64,000 nucleotides of DNA, taken from an uncultured Chitinophagaceae bacterium. GTDB lineage: Bacteria > Bacteroidota > Bacteroidia > Chitinophagales > Chitinophagaceae. Shown here piece after piece: positions 33,088 to 42,220 of this stretch. The number at the start of each line of letters is the position of its first letter. The first letter of the stretch is position 1. The DNA is taken from the NCBI GenBank assembly GCA_903884185.1, contig CAISDV010000090.1, forward strand, positions 1-64,000, given 5' to 3'. Position numbers and translations under genes: made by a program. Below the pieces are notes generated by a model. The model did no database searches. It was not told the origin of the DNA and saw only the letters and a program-made list of their open reading frames with translations.

Positions 33088-34641
33088 TTACCTCGAAGGC
33101 ATATTCAATGGAGTATCTCTTTTCAGCATTTTATCCCTGTTGGCCATATCCCATCCTGTTAAGAAAATAAGCTGAACCCTTTTCTGGTACAAAGGCCAGG
33201 TTATTTTTTCAATAGTATCTGTTGGTTTATGATAATCTGCCTGCAACATTCCATCATAGAAAAAGAGAATTGGAATACCCATGCGTGCAAAATTATAATG
33301 GTCGCTGCGGAAATAAATACGGTTCTGGTCATTTGGATCGTCATATTTATAATCCAATACCAGCTTGGTATTTTTATTATTAACGCCTTCATTGATGATC
33401 GGAAGTTCACTGCTCAGTTTATCATGCCCAATCACATATACATAATTCATCGTATCGCCTGTCTTGCGCTCTGTATCTATTCTTCCCACCATATCCGTAT
33501 TCAGGTCAACTGAAGTTTTATCTAAAGGAAATATTGGATGCTCAGAATAATACTGTGAACCCCAAAGGCCTTTTTCTTCACCACTCACTGTCATGAATAC
33601 GATCGTGCGGCGGGGGTGAATTCCTTTCTTTGCAGCTGCAGAAAATGCTTCTGCCATTTGTAAAACGCTTACAGTTCCAGAGCCATCATCATCAGCCCCA
33701 TAATAAATAACATCGCCTCTTTTTCCTAAATGGTCATAGTGGCCGGTAAGAAAAACATATTCATCTTTTTTATCAGTACCAGGTAAAATACCTACCACAT
33801 CACTGCTTTCCAGATTCACTACACTTTTTTCAACATTCAGTTTTAATTCTGCAGAATAACTGCCTTTGTTCACTTCCTTTAATTGAGCGGTAGTAAGCGT
33901 AGCTGGGCGACCTAATAATGCAGAACCCACTTCATTAGAAACGGTTACTGTCATGAAAGGAGCATTCGGACGGGGAAGGTACATGTTGCCTTTTACAGGT
34001 GTTGCAGTTGTGCGTGGAAAATTAGAAGCAATGATAATAATACCAGCTGCGCCCGCTTTCTGTGCAGCAGCAGCTTTTCCGGCGGCAGAAGTTGGGCCTC
34101 CAAATCCACCACGACCGCGCTGTGGTGTAGCAGGAGCGGCAGGAGCAGGGGCTCCACTTCCATCCATTACCAATACTATCTTGCCACTTACGTTAAGCCC
34201 TGTATAGTCATTGATCTTATTAGCTGAATCAACAATACCATAACCCGCAAATACCAGGTTATTGAATGTCCAGTCGCCATTATTAATGCCTGTAAGTCCG
34301 AAAGAATAATCTTTATCCCATTCAAACGTTTTTCCGTTTACCTGTAATTTTTTACTGATCAGTTCATCCTGGAAAACGGGATATTTTAATTGATAGCTAT
34401 CACCATTTCCGGGAAGTAAACCAAATTTTTTGAACTCGTCTTCGATATACGCTGCAGCCCTTTTCTGGCCGGGAGTAGCTGTTTCACGCCCTTCCATTTC
34501 TGCACTGGCAATAATGGTTAATTTTTCTTTGAGGCCTTTTTGTGTGATGAGTTCGGCATACTTTGCCGCCACTTCATTGCTTTCCTGCGCCCATGCAAAC
34601 GTTGTTGCAAATAGCAGGCATACTGAGAGGATCTTTTTCAT
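33088..34641 (-). CDS. M28-family metallopeptidase with PA domain
   Basis: 517 residues from the ATG at 34641; a signal peptide begins there (MKKILSVCLLFATTFAWAQ). A zinc aminopeptidase acting outside the cytoplasm. Metal and catalytic residues appear in GHYDHLG, GADDDGSGTVSVL, VSGEEKGLWG, NTDMVGR and RSDHYNFARMGIP. A protease-associated (PA) domain lies between about 100 and 240, with a Gly/Pro/Arg-rich insert (PATPQRGRGGFGG) unusual in the family. It should trim peptides or dipeptides in the periplasm. Confidence 0.9.
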   Translation of the reverse strand: MKKILSVCLLFATTFAWAQESNEVAAKYAELITQKGLKEKLTIIASAEMEGRETATPGQKRAAAYIEDEFKKFGLLPGNGDSYQLKYPVFQDELISKKLQVNGKTFEWDKDYSFGLTGINNGDWTFNNLVFAGYGIVDSANKINDYTGLNVSGKIVLVMDGSGAPAPAAPATPQRGRGGFGGPTSAAGKAAAAQKAGAAGIIIIASNFPRTTATPVKGNMYLPRPNAPFMTVTVSNEVGSALLGRPATLTTAQLKEVNKGSYSAELKLNVEKSVVNLESSDVVGILPGTDKKDEYVFLTGHYDHLGKRGDVIYYGADDDGSGTVSVLQMAEAFSAAAKKGIHPRRTIVFMTVSGEEKGLWGSQYYSEHPIFPLDKTSVDLNTDMVGRIDTERKTGDTMNYVYVIGHDKLSSELPIINEGVNNKNTKLVLDYKYDDPNDQNRIYFRSDHYNFARMGIPILFFYDGMLQADYHKPTDTIEKITWPLYQKRVQLIFLTGWDMANRDKMLKRDTPLNMPSR

Positions 34642-34649
34642 TGTATTGT

Positions 34650-35117
34650 TTATTGGTTGGATGATGAACAAGCGATTTTGTTGACACGATCGGCGTGACG
34701 GCCACCTTCAAAAGGCGTTGCCATAAACTGCCCGATCATTTCGAGCGCTAAAGATAAGGCTACAAACCTTGCGGGAACACAGATTATGTTGGCATTATTA
34801 TGCTTGCGCACAAGCACCGCCACATCATTTTCCCAGCAAAGCGCGGCACGAACACCGGCATGCTTATTAGCTGTAATAGCTACACCATTGGCGCTGCCAC
34901 AGAATAATATGCCAAAAGAAGTTTCATTGTTTTCTACGCTAGAAGCCACCGGGTGGGCGAAATCGGGATAGTCTACGGATTGTGCTGAGTGTGTGCCAAA
35001 ATCCTTTACCTGGAACCCCTGATCTGCCAGCCATTTTTTTACTGCTTCTTTGTATTCAAATCCCGCATGGTCACTTCCAATGGCAATGGGTAATGATGAA
35101 TTGAATACATTATTCAT
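34650..35117 (-). CDS. rpiB: Ribose-5-phosphate isomerase B
   Basis: 155 residues from the ATG at 35117; nine extra codons are possible from 35144. It interconverts ribose-5-phosphate and ribulose-5-phosphate in the pentose phosphate pathway. GSDHAGFEYK near the N-terminus, DYPDFAHPVA, and CGSANGVAITANKHAGVRA with the catalytic Cys match the RpiB/LacAB family. The stop is 8 bases before the M28 start on the same strand, so the two may be co-transcribed. Confidence 0.92.
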   Translation of the reverse strand: MNNVFNSSLPIAIGSDHAGFEYKEAVKKWLADQGFQVKDFGTHSAQSVDYPDFAHPVASSVENNETSFGILFCGSANGVAITANKHAGVRAALCWENDVAVLVRKHNNANIICVPARFVALSLALEMIGQFMATPFEGGRHADRVNKIACSSSNQ

Positions 35118-35223
35118 AGTATGGGGCGGCCGGCTTTCGATCAACCGGGCTAAAATTGTGAGGCGTAAAGTTAAAGGATGAAGTGAAAAAACAATAAAAA
35201 CTTGACCTGCGGTTAATAAACAT

Positions 35224-36483
35224 TTAGCGCAGGATCTTCATTTTCACCATTTCTATGCGCGTGTCACTCACATTCAGTATATCGAATTGATAATGGCCCA
35301 GGATGATCTTTTCTTTGGGCTTGGGAATTGTTTCGTGACGATTAATGATATAACCGCTTAATGTTTCCGATTCACTTTCAGGGAAATCAAGATCATATTT
35401 TTCATTAAGGTAATCCAGCTCCAGCCGCCCGCTGAAAATGAATTCACCTTCGGCCAGTAATTTTTCTTCAAACTCTTCCACATCATATTCGTCCCTGATA
35501 TCGCCAAAGATCTCTTCCAGCACATCTTCCATGGTAACGATACCGGCGGTGCCGCCAAATTCATCCACCACCCAGGCAATGCTTTTTCTTTCTTTTGTGA
35601 AACGGCTGATCAGGTCTGTGGCGCTCATGCTTTCAGGTACTGCAGGAATGGGCAATAGAATTTCTTTAATAGCAGCAGGCCTTTTAAAAAGGTCCAATTG
35701 ATGGATGTAGCCAAGGATATCATCTATGTTTTCATTATACACTACCAGCTTGCTTAGTTTGGTATGGATAAAATGCTGTTTCACTTCTGCAATAGTTGCG
35801 CTTATTTCTACGGCTTCGATCTCTGTACGTGGTACCAGGCATTGGCGGATCTTTACCATGGGAAGGCTCAATGCATTCTCGAATAATTCTGTATTCAGTT
35901 CAGGGTTGTCCTCATCCTGTTCTTTTGTTTGCTGGAAAAAATGCTCAAGGTCAACTTTTGTAAAAGCTTCATTACGGTCTTTGAGATGAACATTAAAAAG
36001 ATACTTCAATATCCATTGTGCAATATCAACAAAGAAAGAGGCGAGAGGCTGAAAGAAACCATGAAAGAAATTTGCAACAGGTGCAAATGCAGCCAGTAGT
36101 GTATCGTTCTTAGCCCTGAAGATTGCTTTAGGAATGAACTCGCCGAATATGACAACCACCAAAGTGGAAACAAGCGTATCCACGATCAGTTTCAGGTATT
36201 CATTGCTGATGTTGAGCGGGTTCCAGGCAATACTTTTTAGCAACTCATCAAACAACAAACCATACACCACCAAAAAAATATTCAATCCAACCAAGCAGGT
36301 GCCGATAAATTTTGCGGGTTCATCCATAAAACGGCTAAGGATAATACCACTGGTTTTGCCCTGTTTCTTTTTCAGTTCAATACCCAGCCGGTTGGCGCTG
36401 ATGAACGCGATCTCGTAACCGGCAAAGAAGCCGATAAAGACCAGGCTAAGGCCTATCCAGATAATATTATACAATTCAGGCAC
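35224..36483 (-). CDS. CNNM-type transmembrane protein with CBS pair and CorC/HlyC domain
   Basis: About 419 residues from a GTG at 36483; the frame runs on to 36588 but the leading part is not typical. Four or so helices of the CNNM (DUF21) domain occupy the first 150 residues. Two CBS domains follow (around PRTEIEAVEI to VDEFGGTAGIVTMEDVLEEIFG), then the CorC/HlyC ligand domain (GRLELDYLNEKYDLDFPES). Such proteins export Mg2+ or bind nucleotides at the inner membrane. It is older-named hemolysin-like, but haemolysis is not expected. Confidence 0.87.
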   Translation of the reverse strand: MPELYNIIWIGLSLVFIGFFAGYEIAFISANRLGIELKKKQGKTSGIILSRFMDEPAKFIGTCLVGLNIFLVVYGLLFDELLKSIAWNPLNISNEYLKLIVDTLVSTLVVVIFGEFIPKAIFRAKNDTLLAAFAPVANFFHGFFQPLASFFVDIAQWILKYLFNVHLKDRNEAFTKVDLEHFFQQTKEQDEDNPELNTELFENALSLPMVKIRQCLVPRTEIEAVEISATIAEVKQHFIHTKLSKLVVYNENIDDILGYIHQLDLFKRPAAIKEILLPIPAVPESMSATDLISRFTKERKSIAWVVDEFGGTAGIVTMEDVLEEIFGDIRDEYDVEEFEEKLLAEGEFIFSGRLELDYLNEKYDLDFPESESETLSGYIINRHETIPKPKEKIILGHYQFDILNVSDTRIEMVKMKILR

Positions 36484-36587
36484 GATACGAATGTACCAAA
36501 AAAGGATTAGGATTTTTTGGATTTCAGGATTGGCAGGATTTAAATGCATAAAAAAATTCTGGCAATCTTTACCTCGTCCCAGTGGCA

Positions 36588-36616
36588 TAAAAAAATGCCC
36601 CGTAAAAACGGGGCAC
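36588..36616 (-). terminator. Rho-independent terminator, minus strand
   Basis: TGCCCCGT (36596-36603) pairs with ACGGGGCA (36608-36615), and the minus strand continues into seven Ts (36589-36595). It probably ends the DUF4097-like transcript that comes from upstream on the minus strand. Confidence 0.75.
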
Positions 36617-36796
36617 GCTAGCCGATATGCACATGAGAAAAACTAAAACCTGACCGGCTGTTGTGAAATTATAATGTAGTTGTCTGCAGTTGATACGTAG
36701 TAACGCTTATAAGGTTACAGTTAAGGTGATCATTCTTTTGTCATATTCTAAAAGACACAAGTATCGACAACATGTTGCATTGATCAAGTATTGGGA

Positions 36797-38284
36797 TCAT
36801 TTAAAATCCACCGTACAATTTTGGCATTTGATAACAATCTTCGTTGCCTTGCCGTCACCCACAGCAGCAGTGAACTTGGCAGGGTTGCTTGAATCATTAT
36901 TCCAGTTGCCGCTACTTGGAGGAAAGTAAACTCCGAACCCCATTTTCATTGGCGGCGCATTGTTTCCAGATGATATTGTACCATAGACCATTTTTGCTGT
37001 ATCTGTGTACTTTACCGGGTAGCCAGATACCTGGTATCCTGTTACGGTCCGTGCTGATAAGGTTGATTTTGTAGTATCTTTTACAGCATCTGCTTTTGTT
37101 TGATAACCTGTCACTGTGCGTGCGGTCATGCTTGCTGTATCTGCTTTTCTAACTAATCCGGCCGGGGGCTGGGTAGATGTTTTTGGGCCAGCTCCGTAAC
37201 CAATTACTGTTCGCTCTCCATTTCGCCCTGCAATTTTTTCAGATTCTATTTCCACAATTTTCTTTTCAAACCCTGCATATACTTTGCTGTAAGGGCCGGT
37301 GAAATCAACAGAATAATTTTTAATATTGGTCATGGGTAGGATCAGGTTGGCAGAATTGTCATCAATTTTAATAAGTGTAACTGTTGCATCTATATTCCTG
37401 ATCTTGATATCAGCGGCACGACAATCTACGTCAATAGAACCCGTTAGCCGATTGATGCGAAAATGACCAAACTCTTTTCTGCCGGTGATGGACCCTGCCT
37501 CATCAAATTCATAATCATCATTGTTTGAACTTCTGATATTACTTTTTTTAACGTTTGCAGCATCAATAGTAGAGTAGTCGCTTTCCATATCAAGGTCATC
37601 TATATTCTTTGCACTGAAACGTCCATTGTTAAATTCTATTTCCGCCGTCTTTATATTTTCACCAATAAATGTTGAATATTTGGAACGCAGCCTTAGCTTT
37701 TCTGCATTTTGCATTTCAAGGTGGCCGTTTGTAATATCAATACGTGCGTCTGTTATATCAGATGATATTTGCACATCTGAATATTTATTATCTATATCCA
37801 GTTTTGATGATTGCGGCACATAGATCACAAGCATTTTTTTTGCCGATTTGTTTTCAATATTCTGGCCACTTACATAGACAGATGATCCATTTCCCGAAGC
37901 TGTTGAAACCCCGTTGCTCACACCTGAGCCGGTCACTGTTACTCCGTTATAACTATAAGTTGCATTCCCGGCATAACCTGAACGAATCCTGATAGAATTC
38001 CCAATAATTTTTATGGAAATATTGAGGTGCTCAAGCCACTCTTCATCGGTGAGTTTCTCTTCACCATCATAATATGCTGTAGTAGTAACCTTAACCTTTG
38101 ACTGATCCCAGGTCTTTATTTGAATGGGGCGTGAAGAGTTCTCGATATTGATATCGGCCCCTTTGCTTACGGTTACTTCCTGGCTTACTTCTTTTGAAGA
38201 AGTTTTCTGTGCATTTGTATGAATAGTAAACAGCACTATCAATACAAACCCGCTCATTATTTTTTTCAGAATACTCGTTTTCAT
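36797..38284 (-). CDS. Secreted DUF4097-like beta-solenoid protein
   Basis: 495 residues with a signal peptide (MKTSILKKIMSGFVLIVLFTIHTNAQ). The central region has parallel beta-solenoid repeats of the DUF4097/DUF2807 type, for example IDNKYSDVQISSD, IDITNGHLEMQN and INRLTGSIDVDCRA. The C-terminal quarter carries three related units (RTVIGYG, ARTVTGYQ, ARTVTGYQ), which are unlike the rest. It is the third gene of an operon with an ECF sigma factor and a membrane anti-sigma-like protein, so it may be a sensed or regulated surface protein. Role unknown. Confidence 0.78.
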   Translation of the reverse strand: MKTSILKKIMSGFVLIVLFTIHTNAQKTSSKEVSQEVTVSKGADINIENSSRPIQIKTWDQSKVKVTTTAYYDGEEKLTDEEWLEHLNISIKIIGNSIRIRSGYAGNATYSYNGVTVTGSGVSNGVSTASGNGSSVYVSGQNIENKSAKKMLVIYVPQSSKLDIDNKYSDVQISSDITDARIDITNGHLEMQNAEKLRLRSKYSTFIGENIKTAEIEFNNGRFSAKNIDDLDMESDYSTIDAANVKKSNIRSSNNDDYEFDEAGSITGRKEFGHFRINRLTGSIDVDCRAADIKIRNIDATVTLIKIDDNSANLILPMTNIKNYSVDFTGPYSKVYAGFEKKIVEIESEKIAGRNGERTVIGYGAGPKTSTQPPAGLVRKADTASMTARTVTGYQTKADAVKDTTKSTLSARTVTGYQVSGYPVKYTDTAKMVYGTISSGNNAPPMKMGFGVYFPPSSGNWNNDSSNPAKFTAAVGDGKATKIVIKCQNCTVDFK

Positions 38285-38294
38285 TTTTTTTAAA

Positions 38295-38984
38295 TTAAAT
38301 AGTAAGAAAATAGGGTTTATTAGAATTTTCAGGAGTGTGATTTTGTTTGAAACGATTATTGGACTTATTCATTTCGGTCTGCAACTGTTTTAGCACATTC
38401 AGTTTTTGCTGGTTGATATTGATCAGTTGCCCAAGCAGTTGATCATCCAGGCCATGTTTGGCAATTTCTTTTTTGAGGTCGAGTTCATCTTTGTCAATTT
38501 TTTTCAATTGTGCTTTGCAATCAGCAAAACAAGATGCAACATCTCCATACAAAGGGGTGGAACTGATACGTGAGCGTTGCAGGTTGATGACCTGTGTAAA
38601 ACTGCTTTCCAACTCATTGACTATGCGAATAGGATCATTTGCAGCAGGATGCTTTGCAATGGAATGGTGCGGCCGCGTAATTTCTTTTTTTTGTATGCTG
38701 GCTATGGGAGCATTGTCTTTCTTGCCGTTTGTAAGCGGTTGCACTTTTGGTAAAGGATGGGAAACAACAATTGGGGTATTGTTTATTTTTTTAGTTGATA
38801 AGGTGTACCAGGCTGCCCAGCCACATAACAGTATCACACAGGCTGCGGCAATACGGATGAATAATGGGATAGTCTTGTTCTTTGATGGCAACTGGTTTTG
38901 TATGTTCTGCCATACTTTATCACCCGGCTCATCATTGCCAAGATCATCCCTGTGTTCCTGTAAATATTGTTTAAACTTGTCCAT
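38295..38984 (-). CDS. Membrane protein, probable anti-sigma factor
   Basis: 229 residues. The cytoplasmic N-terminus (about 1-40) is followed by one membrane helix (IPLFIRIAAACVILLCGWAAW) and a periplasmic Lys/His/Asn-rich part. This is the layout of bacterial anti-sigma factors. The start overlaps the sigma factor stop by 14 bases, so the two are translated together. No zinc-binding motif is seen at the N-terminus. The sigma-inhibitor role is inferred from position and topology. Confidence 0.72.
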   Translation of the reverse strand: MDKFKQYLQEHRDDLGNDEPGDKVWQNIQNQLPSKNKTIPLFIRIAAACVILLCGWAAWYTLSTKKINNTPIVVSHPLPKVQPLTNGKKDNAPIASIQKKEITRPHHSIAKHPAANDPIRIVNELESSFTQVINLQRSRISSTPLYGDVASCFADCKAQLKKIDKDELDLKKEIAKHGLDDQLLGQLININQQKLNVLKQLQTEMNKSNNRFKQNHTPENSNKPYFLTI

Positions 38985-39528
38985 CTGTTTGTAATTGTTT
39001 TACGATCTTTTCTTTTAGTAATTGCCTTGCGCGGTGGTATTGGCTTTTGCTGGTTCCTTCGGTGATACCCAGGTTCTCAGCAATTTGTTTGTGGCTGTAA
39101 TCTTCCAGCACAAATAAATTGAATACCTGCCTGCAACCTTCCGGAAGATTTTTTACCTGGCGGTGAATATGTTCCAGTTTTACATGTTGCCACCATTCAG
39201 TTTCTTCATCTTGCGGCGAATCATGCTTATCAGCTTCCCATTCATCCCAGTAAAAGACCTTTTTGCTGTAACGGATGCATTCATTAATAACGATCTTTCT
39301 CAGCCAACCTCCAAAATGCTGTTCTACTTTTAACTGGTGAAGGCTTTTAAAAGCGATCAGGAACGATTCCTGCAACACATCTTCCGCATCGGCCCTGTTA
39401 CCTGTCATCCTGATGCAAATGTTAAACATGGCCTTGCTGTACTGTCCATACAACCAACCCTGCGCATTTCCATCATTCTGGCGCGCCTTTTTCACAACAG
39501 CAGTAAGTATGTTTATTTCCTGTGCCAA
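38971..39528 (-). CDS. RNA polymerase ECF-type sigma factor
   Basis: About 185 residues from a TTG at 39528 (start uncertain). The frame reaches 39630, but the first 34 codons there are a translation of the neighbouring CTTGGAGGG repeat and are not real. Region 2 includes FNICIRMTGNRADAEDVLQES and FKSLHQLKVEQHFGGWLRKI. Region 4 has PEGCRQVFNLFVLEDYSHKQ and AENLGITEGTSKSQYHRAR. It directs polymerase to a specific regulon under control of the membrane partner encoded next. The DUF4097-like gene is the third member of the operon. Confidence 0.88.
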   Translation of the reverse strand: MAQEINILTAVVKKARQNDGNAQGWLYGQYSKAMFNICIRMTGNRADAEDVLQESFLIAFKSLHQLKVEQHFGGWLRKIVINECIRYSKKVFYWDEWEADKHDSPQDEETEWWQHVKLEHIHRQVKNLPEGCRQVFNLFVLEDYSHKQIAENLGITEGTSKSQYHRARQLLKEKIVKQLQTDGQV

Positions 39529-39602
39529 TGAATGTTTCCGCTTATAAGAGTAAAGGTTTGCGAAAAGGTTGGAAGGAAGGGGAGATATTTTAAAATAAAA
39601 AA

Positions 39603-39698
39603 ACTTAACTCTTGGAGGGACTAAAACCAAGCCCCTGACTCTTGGAGGGTTTTAAACCAAACCCTAACTCTTGGAGGGTTTCAAACCCTCCAAGAGTT
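39603..39698. repeat. Dispersed repeat array, AACTCTTGGAGGGTTT family (copy 1)
   Basis: Three units of AACTCTTGGAGGG or a variant, ending in a perfect palindrome of two 16-bp arms (39666-39681 and 39683-39698) with a 1-base centre. It starts 1 base after the aldo/keto reductase stop on the minus strand. The same family occurs at 47461-47602. Confidence 0.8.
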
Positions 39699-39699
39699 A

Positions 39700-40689
39700 T
39701 TACGCCAAATCCATAAAGGGCTTATTTTTTAAGATATTTTCTATTTTTTCGATCACATCCGATGTCAATAGCTTCACTACATTCAACGCTTCCAGGTTTT
39801 CGAACAGTTGCTCTTTTCTGGTAGCGCCTAAAATAGCAGTGGTAACATTCGGGTTATGGATACACCAGGCAATGCTTAAAGATGCAAGTGAAACACCCAG
39901 TTCTTTTGCAAGCGCGGCCAGTTTTTTTACTTTCTCCATTTTATCGTCTTGCATCCACCTGTCTTTCAGCCAGTCAAACCCTTTTATTCCCAACCTTGAT
40001 CCTTCGGGTATGCCGCTAATATATTTTCCCGTCAGGAAGCCCGCTGCCAAAGGGCTCCAGATGGTGGTACCCAATCCAGCATTCTGATAAACCGGCAAAT
40101 AATCCTGCTCTACTTTAAAACGTTCGAACATATTGTATTGTGGCTGCTCCATCGATGGGCCGATCAAATTATTTTGCCTTGCTACTTTATGCGCTTCCAT
40201 GATCTCGGCGCCGCTCCATTGACTAGTGCCCCAGTACAAAACTTTTCCCTGCTGAATCAAATGGTGCATGGCCCATACCACTTCTTCAATTGGCACATTT
40301 GTATCCGGGCGATGGCAGAAATAGAGATCAAGATAATCTACCTGTAAACGTTCCATCGCTTCATGACAGGCTTCCATTAAATGTTTACGGCTTAGACCTG
40401 TTTGATTGGGCTTTGCATCTTTTCCCTTCCATCCAAAATATGCTTTTGATGAAACTATATACGATGTCCTTTCCCAGTTCTTCTTTTTTAATACACGGCC
40501 CATCATGCTTTCACTCTGGCCGTTTGCATAGGTTTCGGCATTATCAAAAAAATTAATGCCTTTATCATAAGCAATGCCCATCAGTTCATCGGCAATGCTG
40601 TCATCTATTTGTTTGTGAAAAGTTACCCAACTGCCAAAACTCAGCGTACTTAACTGCAAGCCGCTACGCCCCATTCTCCTGTATTCCAT
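39700..40689 (-). CDS. Aldo/keto reductase (YghZ/Kv-beta-like)
   Basis: 329 residues, an NADPH-dependent aldo/keto reductase TIM barrel. Visible motifs are GINFFDNAETYANGQSE with the catalytic Asp and Tyr, YIVSSKAYFG with the catalytic Lys, and LYFCHRPD with the His. The C-terminal sequence ILGATRKEQLFENLEAL fits the Kv-beta/YghZ group. It reduces aldehydes, possibly methylglyoxal or sugar aldehydes. It stands alone on the minus strand with repeats on its 3' side. The stop codon is one base from the palindromic repeat. Confidence 0.9.
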   Translation of the reverse strand: MEYRRMGRSGLQLSTLSFGSWVTFHKQIDDSIADELMGIAYDKGINFFDNAETYANGQSESMMGRVLKKKNWERTSYIVSSKAYFGWKGKDAKPNQTGLSRKHLMEACHEAMERLQVDYLDLYFCHRPDTNVPIEEVVWAMHHLIQQGKVLYWGTSQWSGAEIMEAHKVARQNNLIGPSMEQPQYNMFERFKVEQDYLPVYQNAGLGTTIWSPLAAGFLTGKYISGIPEGSRLGIKGFDWLKDRWMQDDKMEKVKKLAALAKELGVSLASLSIAWCIHNPNVTTAILGATRKEQLFENLEALNVVKLLTSDVIEKIENILKNKPFMDLA

Positions 40690-40816
40690 TGTAGTGATTT
40701 TTAAGTTTGAAAAAGTATCAGCCTATCAAAAATATAGAACTTTTCAATGCAGGGATTTATAATAATAACAAGTGGATCCTTATTTATTTTTTTGTGAAAT
40801 ATTAAAAAACTTTTTT

Positions 40817-40876
40817 ATGCCAAGAAATTCCTGCAAAAAACTTGGCGCCTTATTTTTCTTTGCGCCTTTGCGTGAA
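40817..40876. repeat. Dispersed inverted repeat, CGCAAAGRCGC family (copy 2)
   Basis: ATGCCAAGAAATTCCTG, then AAACTTGGCGCC and CTTTGCGCCTTTGCGTGAA. The right end is the reverse complement of the left end of the repeat at 7495. Between the aldo/keto reductase and LptC genes. Confidence 0.65.
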
Positions 40877-40883
40877 AAAATTA

Positions 40884-41447
40884 TCAATAAGTGCTGTCGG
40901 GGATATTCATGCGACTATCATTCACATCAAATAAGGTGAACTCTTTGAAATCCTGCCGCGATCTCATCCCCGTGCGGCTTCTGAGTATTTGTTTGGGTTG
41001 ATGGATGGTAACAGGTTTATCGGTATAAAAAATTTCCTTGTCCTGGTCCCAGTACAATTCAGTGGTATGAAGCGTATCGCCTTTGGTATTGAAGACAACC
41101 ACACTATCCCTCAAAAAAACCTTATGATCATTCTCCAGGTAACGGCCAAATTGTGCGCTGAGCTGGCTTTCTACCTGCAGGGAGCTATCATAAAAATCAA
41201 CATGCAAGCCTTTGGGAAATTCCACTCTCACGGTATCAAACTGGTAACGGAGCATAAAAGGAGCAAGCAACTTTGCCTTCGTCACCCCGCCGTGACTGAA
41301 ATAACTTTCAATGCCTTTTCCTTCATCAACTCCCAAACCTTTTTTCCCAAGCGCCTGAACTTTTTTAATATCATTCTCGCAGTCAATAGCCGATAGGCAA
41401 ATCAGCAGAACAACAATTTTTTTTATATGACTATTAAAATGGAGCAT
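40884..41447 (-). CDS. lptC: LPS export lipoprotein LptC
   Basis: 187 residues with a short signal sequence and lipobox (LSAIDC, C near 23). LptC links LptBFG in the inner membrane to the periplasmic bridge that carries LPS. The LptC fold (beta-jellyroll) is indicated by VEFPKGLHVDFYDSSLQVES and FYTDKPVTIHQPKQILR. It is the downstream gene after coaX with a 39-base gap, and the LON-domain gene lies upstream, so this may be one operon. An envelope role is consistent with the glycosyltransferase and ligase genes nearby. Confidence 0.87.
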   Translation of the reverse strand: MLHFNSHIKKIVVLLICLSAIDCENDIKKVQALGKKGLGVDEGKGIESYFSHGGVTKAKLLAPFMLRYQFDTVRVEFPKGLHVDFYDSSLQVESQLSAQFGRYLENDHKVFLRDSVVVFNTKGDTLHTTELYWDQDKEIFYTDKPVTIHQPKQILRSRTGMRSRQDFKEFTLFDVNDSRMNIPDSTY

Positions 41448-41486
41448 ACTCTAAGTAGGCAAACTTAATCCATCCGGGGAATTCAA

Positions 41487-42212
41487 TTAATTATTTAACT
41501 CGCTGATTGCATATAGGCCCCTGTAAAGCAGGTCGGGATCGCCAACCACGTTGTTCTTCAGGTGAGGAAGAAAAAAAGGTAGGTCACCACCGGTAATCAA
41601 GACTGAAAGATGTTCATATTTCTCCTTGTATGCATCAATGATCCCGTCAATTTCTTTAGCCATTCCCAATATTACACCGCTCAATAAATTTGTGCGCGTA
41701 TCATAACCCACCAGCGAAAAGTTGCTATCAGCCTCGATCATAGGAAGTAGTGCAGTCTGCTCATGCATGGCACGAAAGCGCATCTTCATTCCGGGCGAAA
41801 TACTTCCTCCAAGAAACTGGTGGAATTTATTGGTGAAATTATAAGTGATGCATGTCCCTAAACCAATGGCAAGGCTATGTTGCTTTGGGAAAAGGTCCAC
41901 CGCTGCGGCACATATGGCCAGCCTGTCGGCACCAATTGTTCCCGGCTTTCCTACCGGAGTGGTGATAGGAAGTTTGCTGGTATGATCTAATTTATGAAAG
42001 CGTGTATTCTGCTGCAATAAATTTTCTATTTCAGGATCATGGCTGATAACAGAAGACAGTATGCTTTTATCAGGATGAAATTGTTCCAGCAATGCTTTGA
42101 CAGTTGCAGGGGTATCCTCTTCCATCACGATCATCGTTTTCAAATCGCGGCCGGAGAAGACCGCGCACTTTAATCGTGTATTGCCAAAATCAAAACAGAG
42201 AGTCGTTTGCAT
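41487..42212 (-). CDS. coaX: Type III pantothenate kinase
   Basis: 241 residues. It phosphorylates pantothenate in the first step of coenzyme A synthesis. The ASKHA-fold motifs are DFGNTRLKCAVF near the N-terminus, GADRLAICAAAVDLFP in the middle (the GADR motif is diagnostic), and ITGGDLPFFLPHL near the C-terminus. It is usually resistant to CoA feedback. It lies between the LON-domain and LptC genes on the minus strand, 8 bases after the former. Confidence 0.93.
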   Translation of the reverse strand: MQTTLCFDFGNTRLKCAVFSGRDLKTMIVMEEDTPATVKALLEQFHPDKSILSSVISHDPEIENLLQQNTRFHKLDHTSKLPITTPVGKPGTIGADRLAICAAAVDLFPKQHSLAIGLGTCITYNFTNKFHQFLGGSISPGMKMRFRAMHEQTALLPMIEADSNFSLVGYDTRTNLLSGVILGMAKEIDGIIDAYKEKYEHLSVLITGGDLPFFLPHLKNNVVGDPDLLYRGLYAISELNN

Positions 42213-42220
42213 AATATGAT

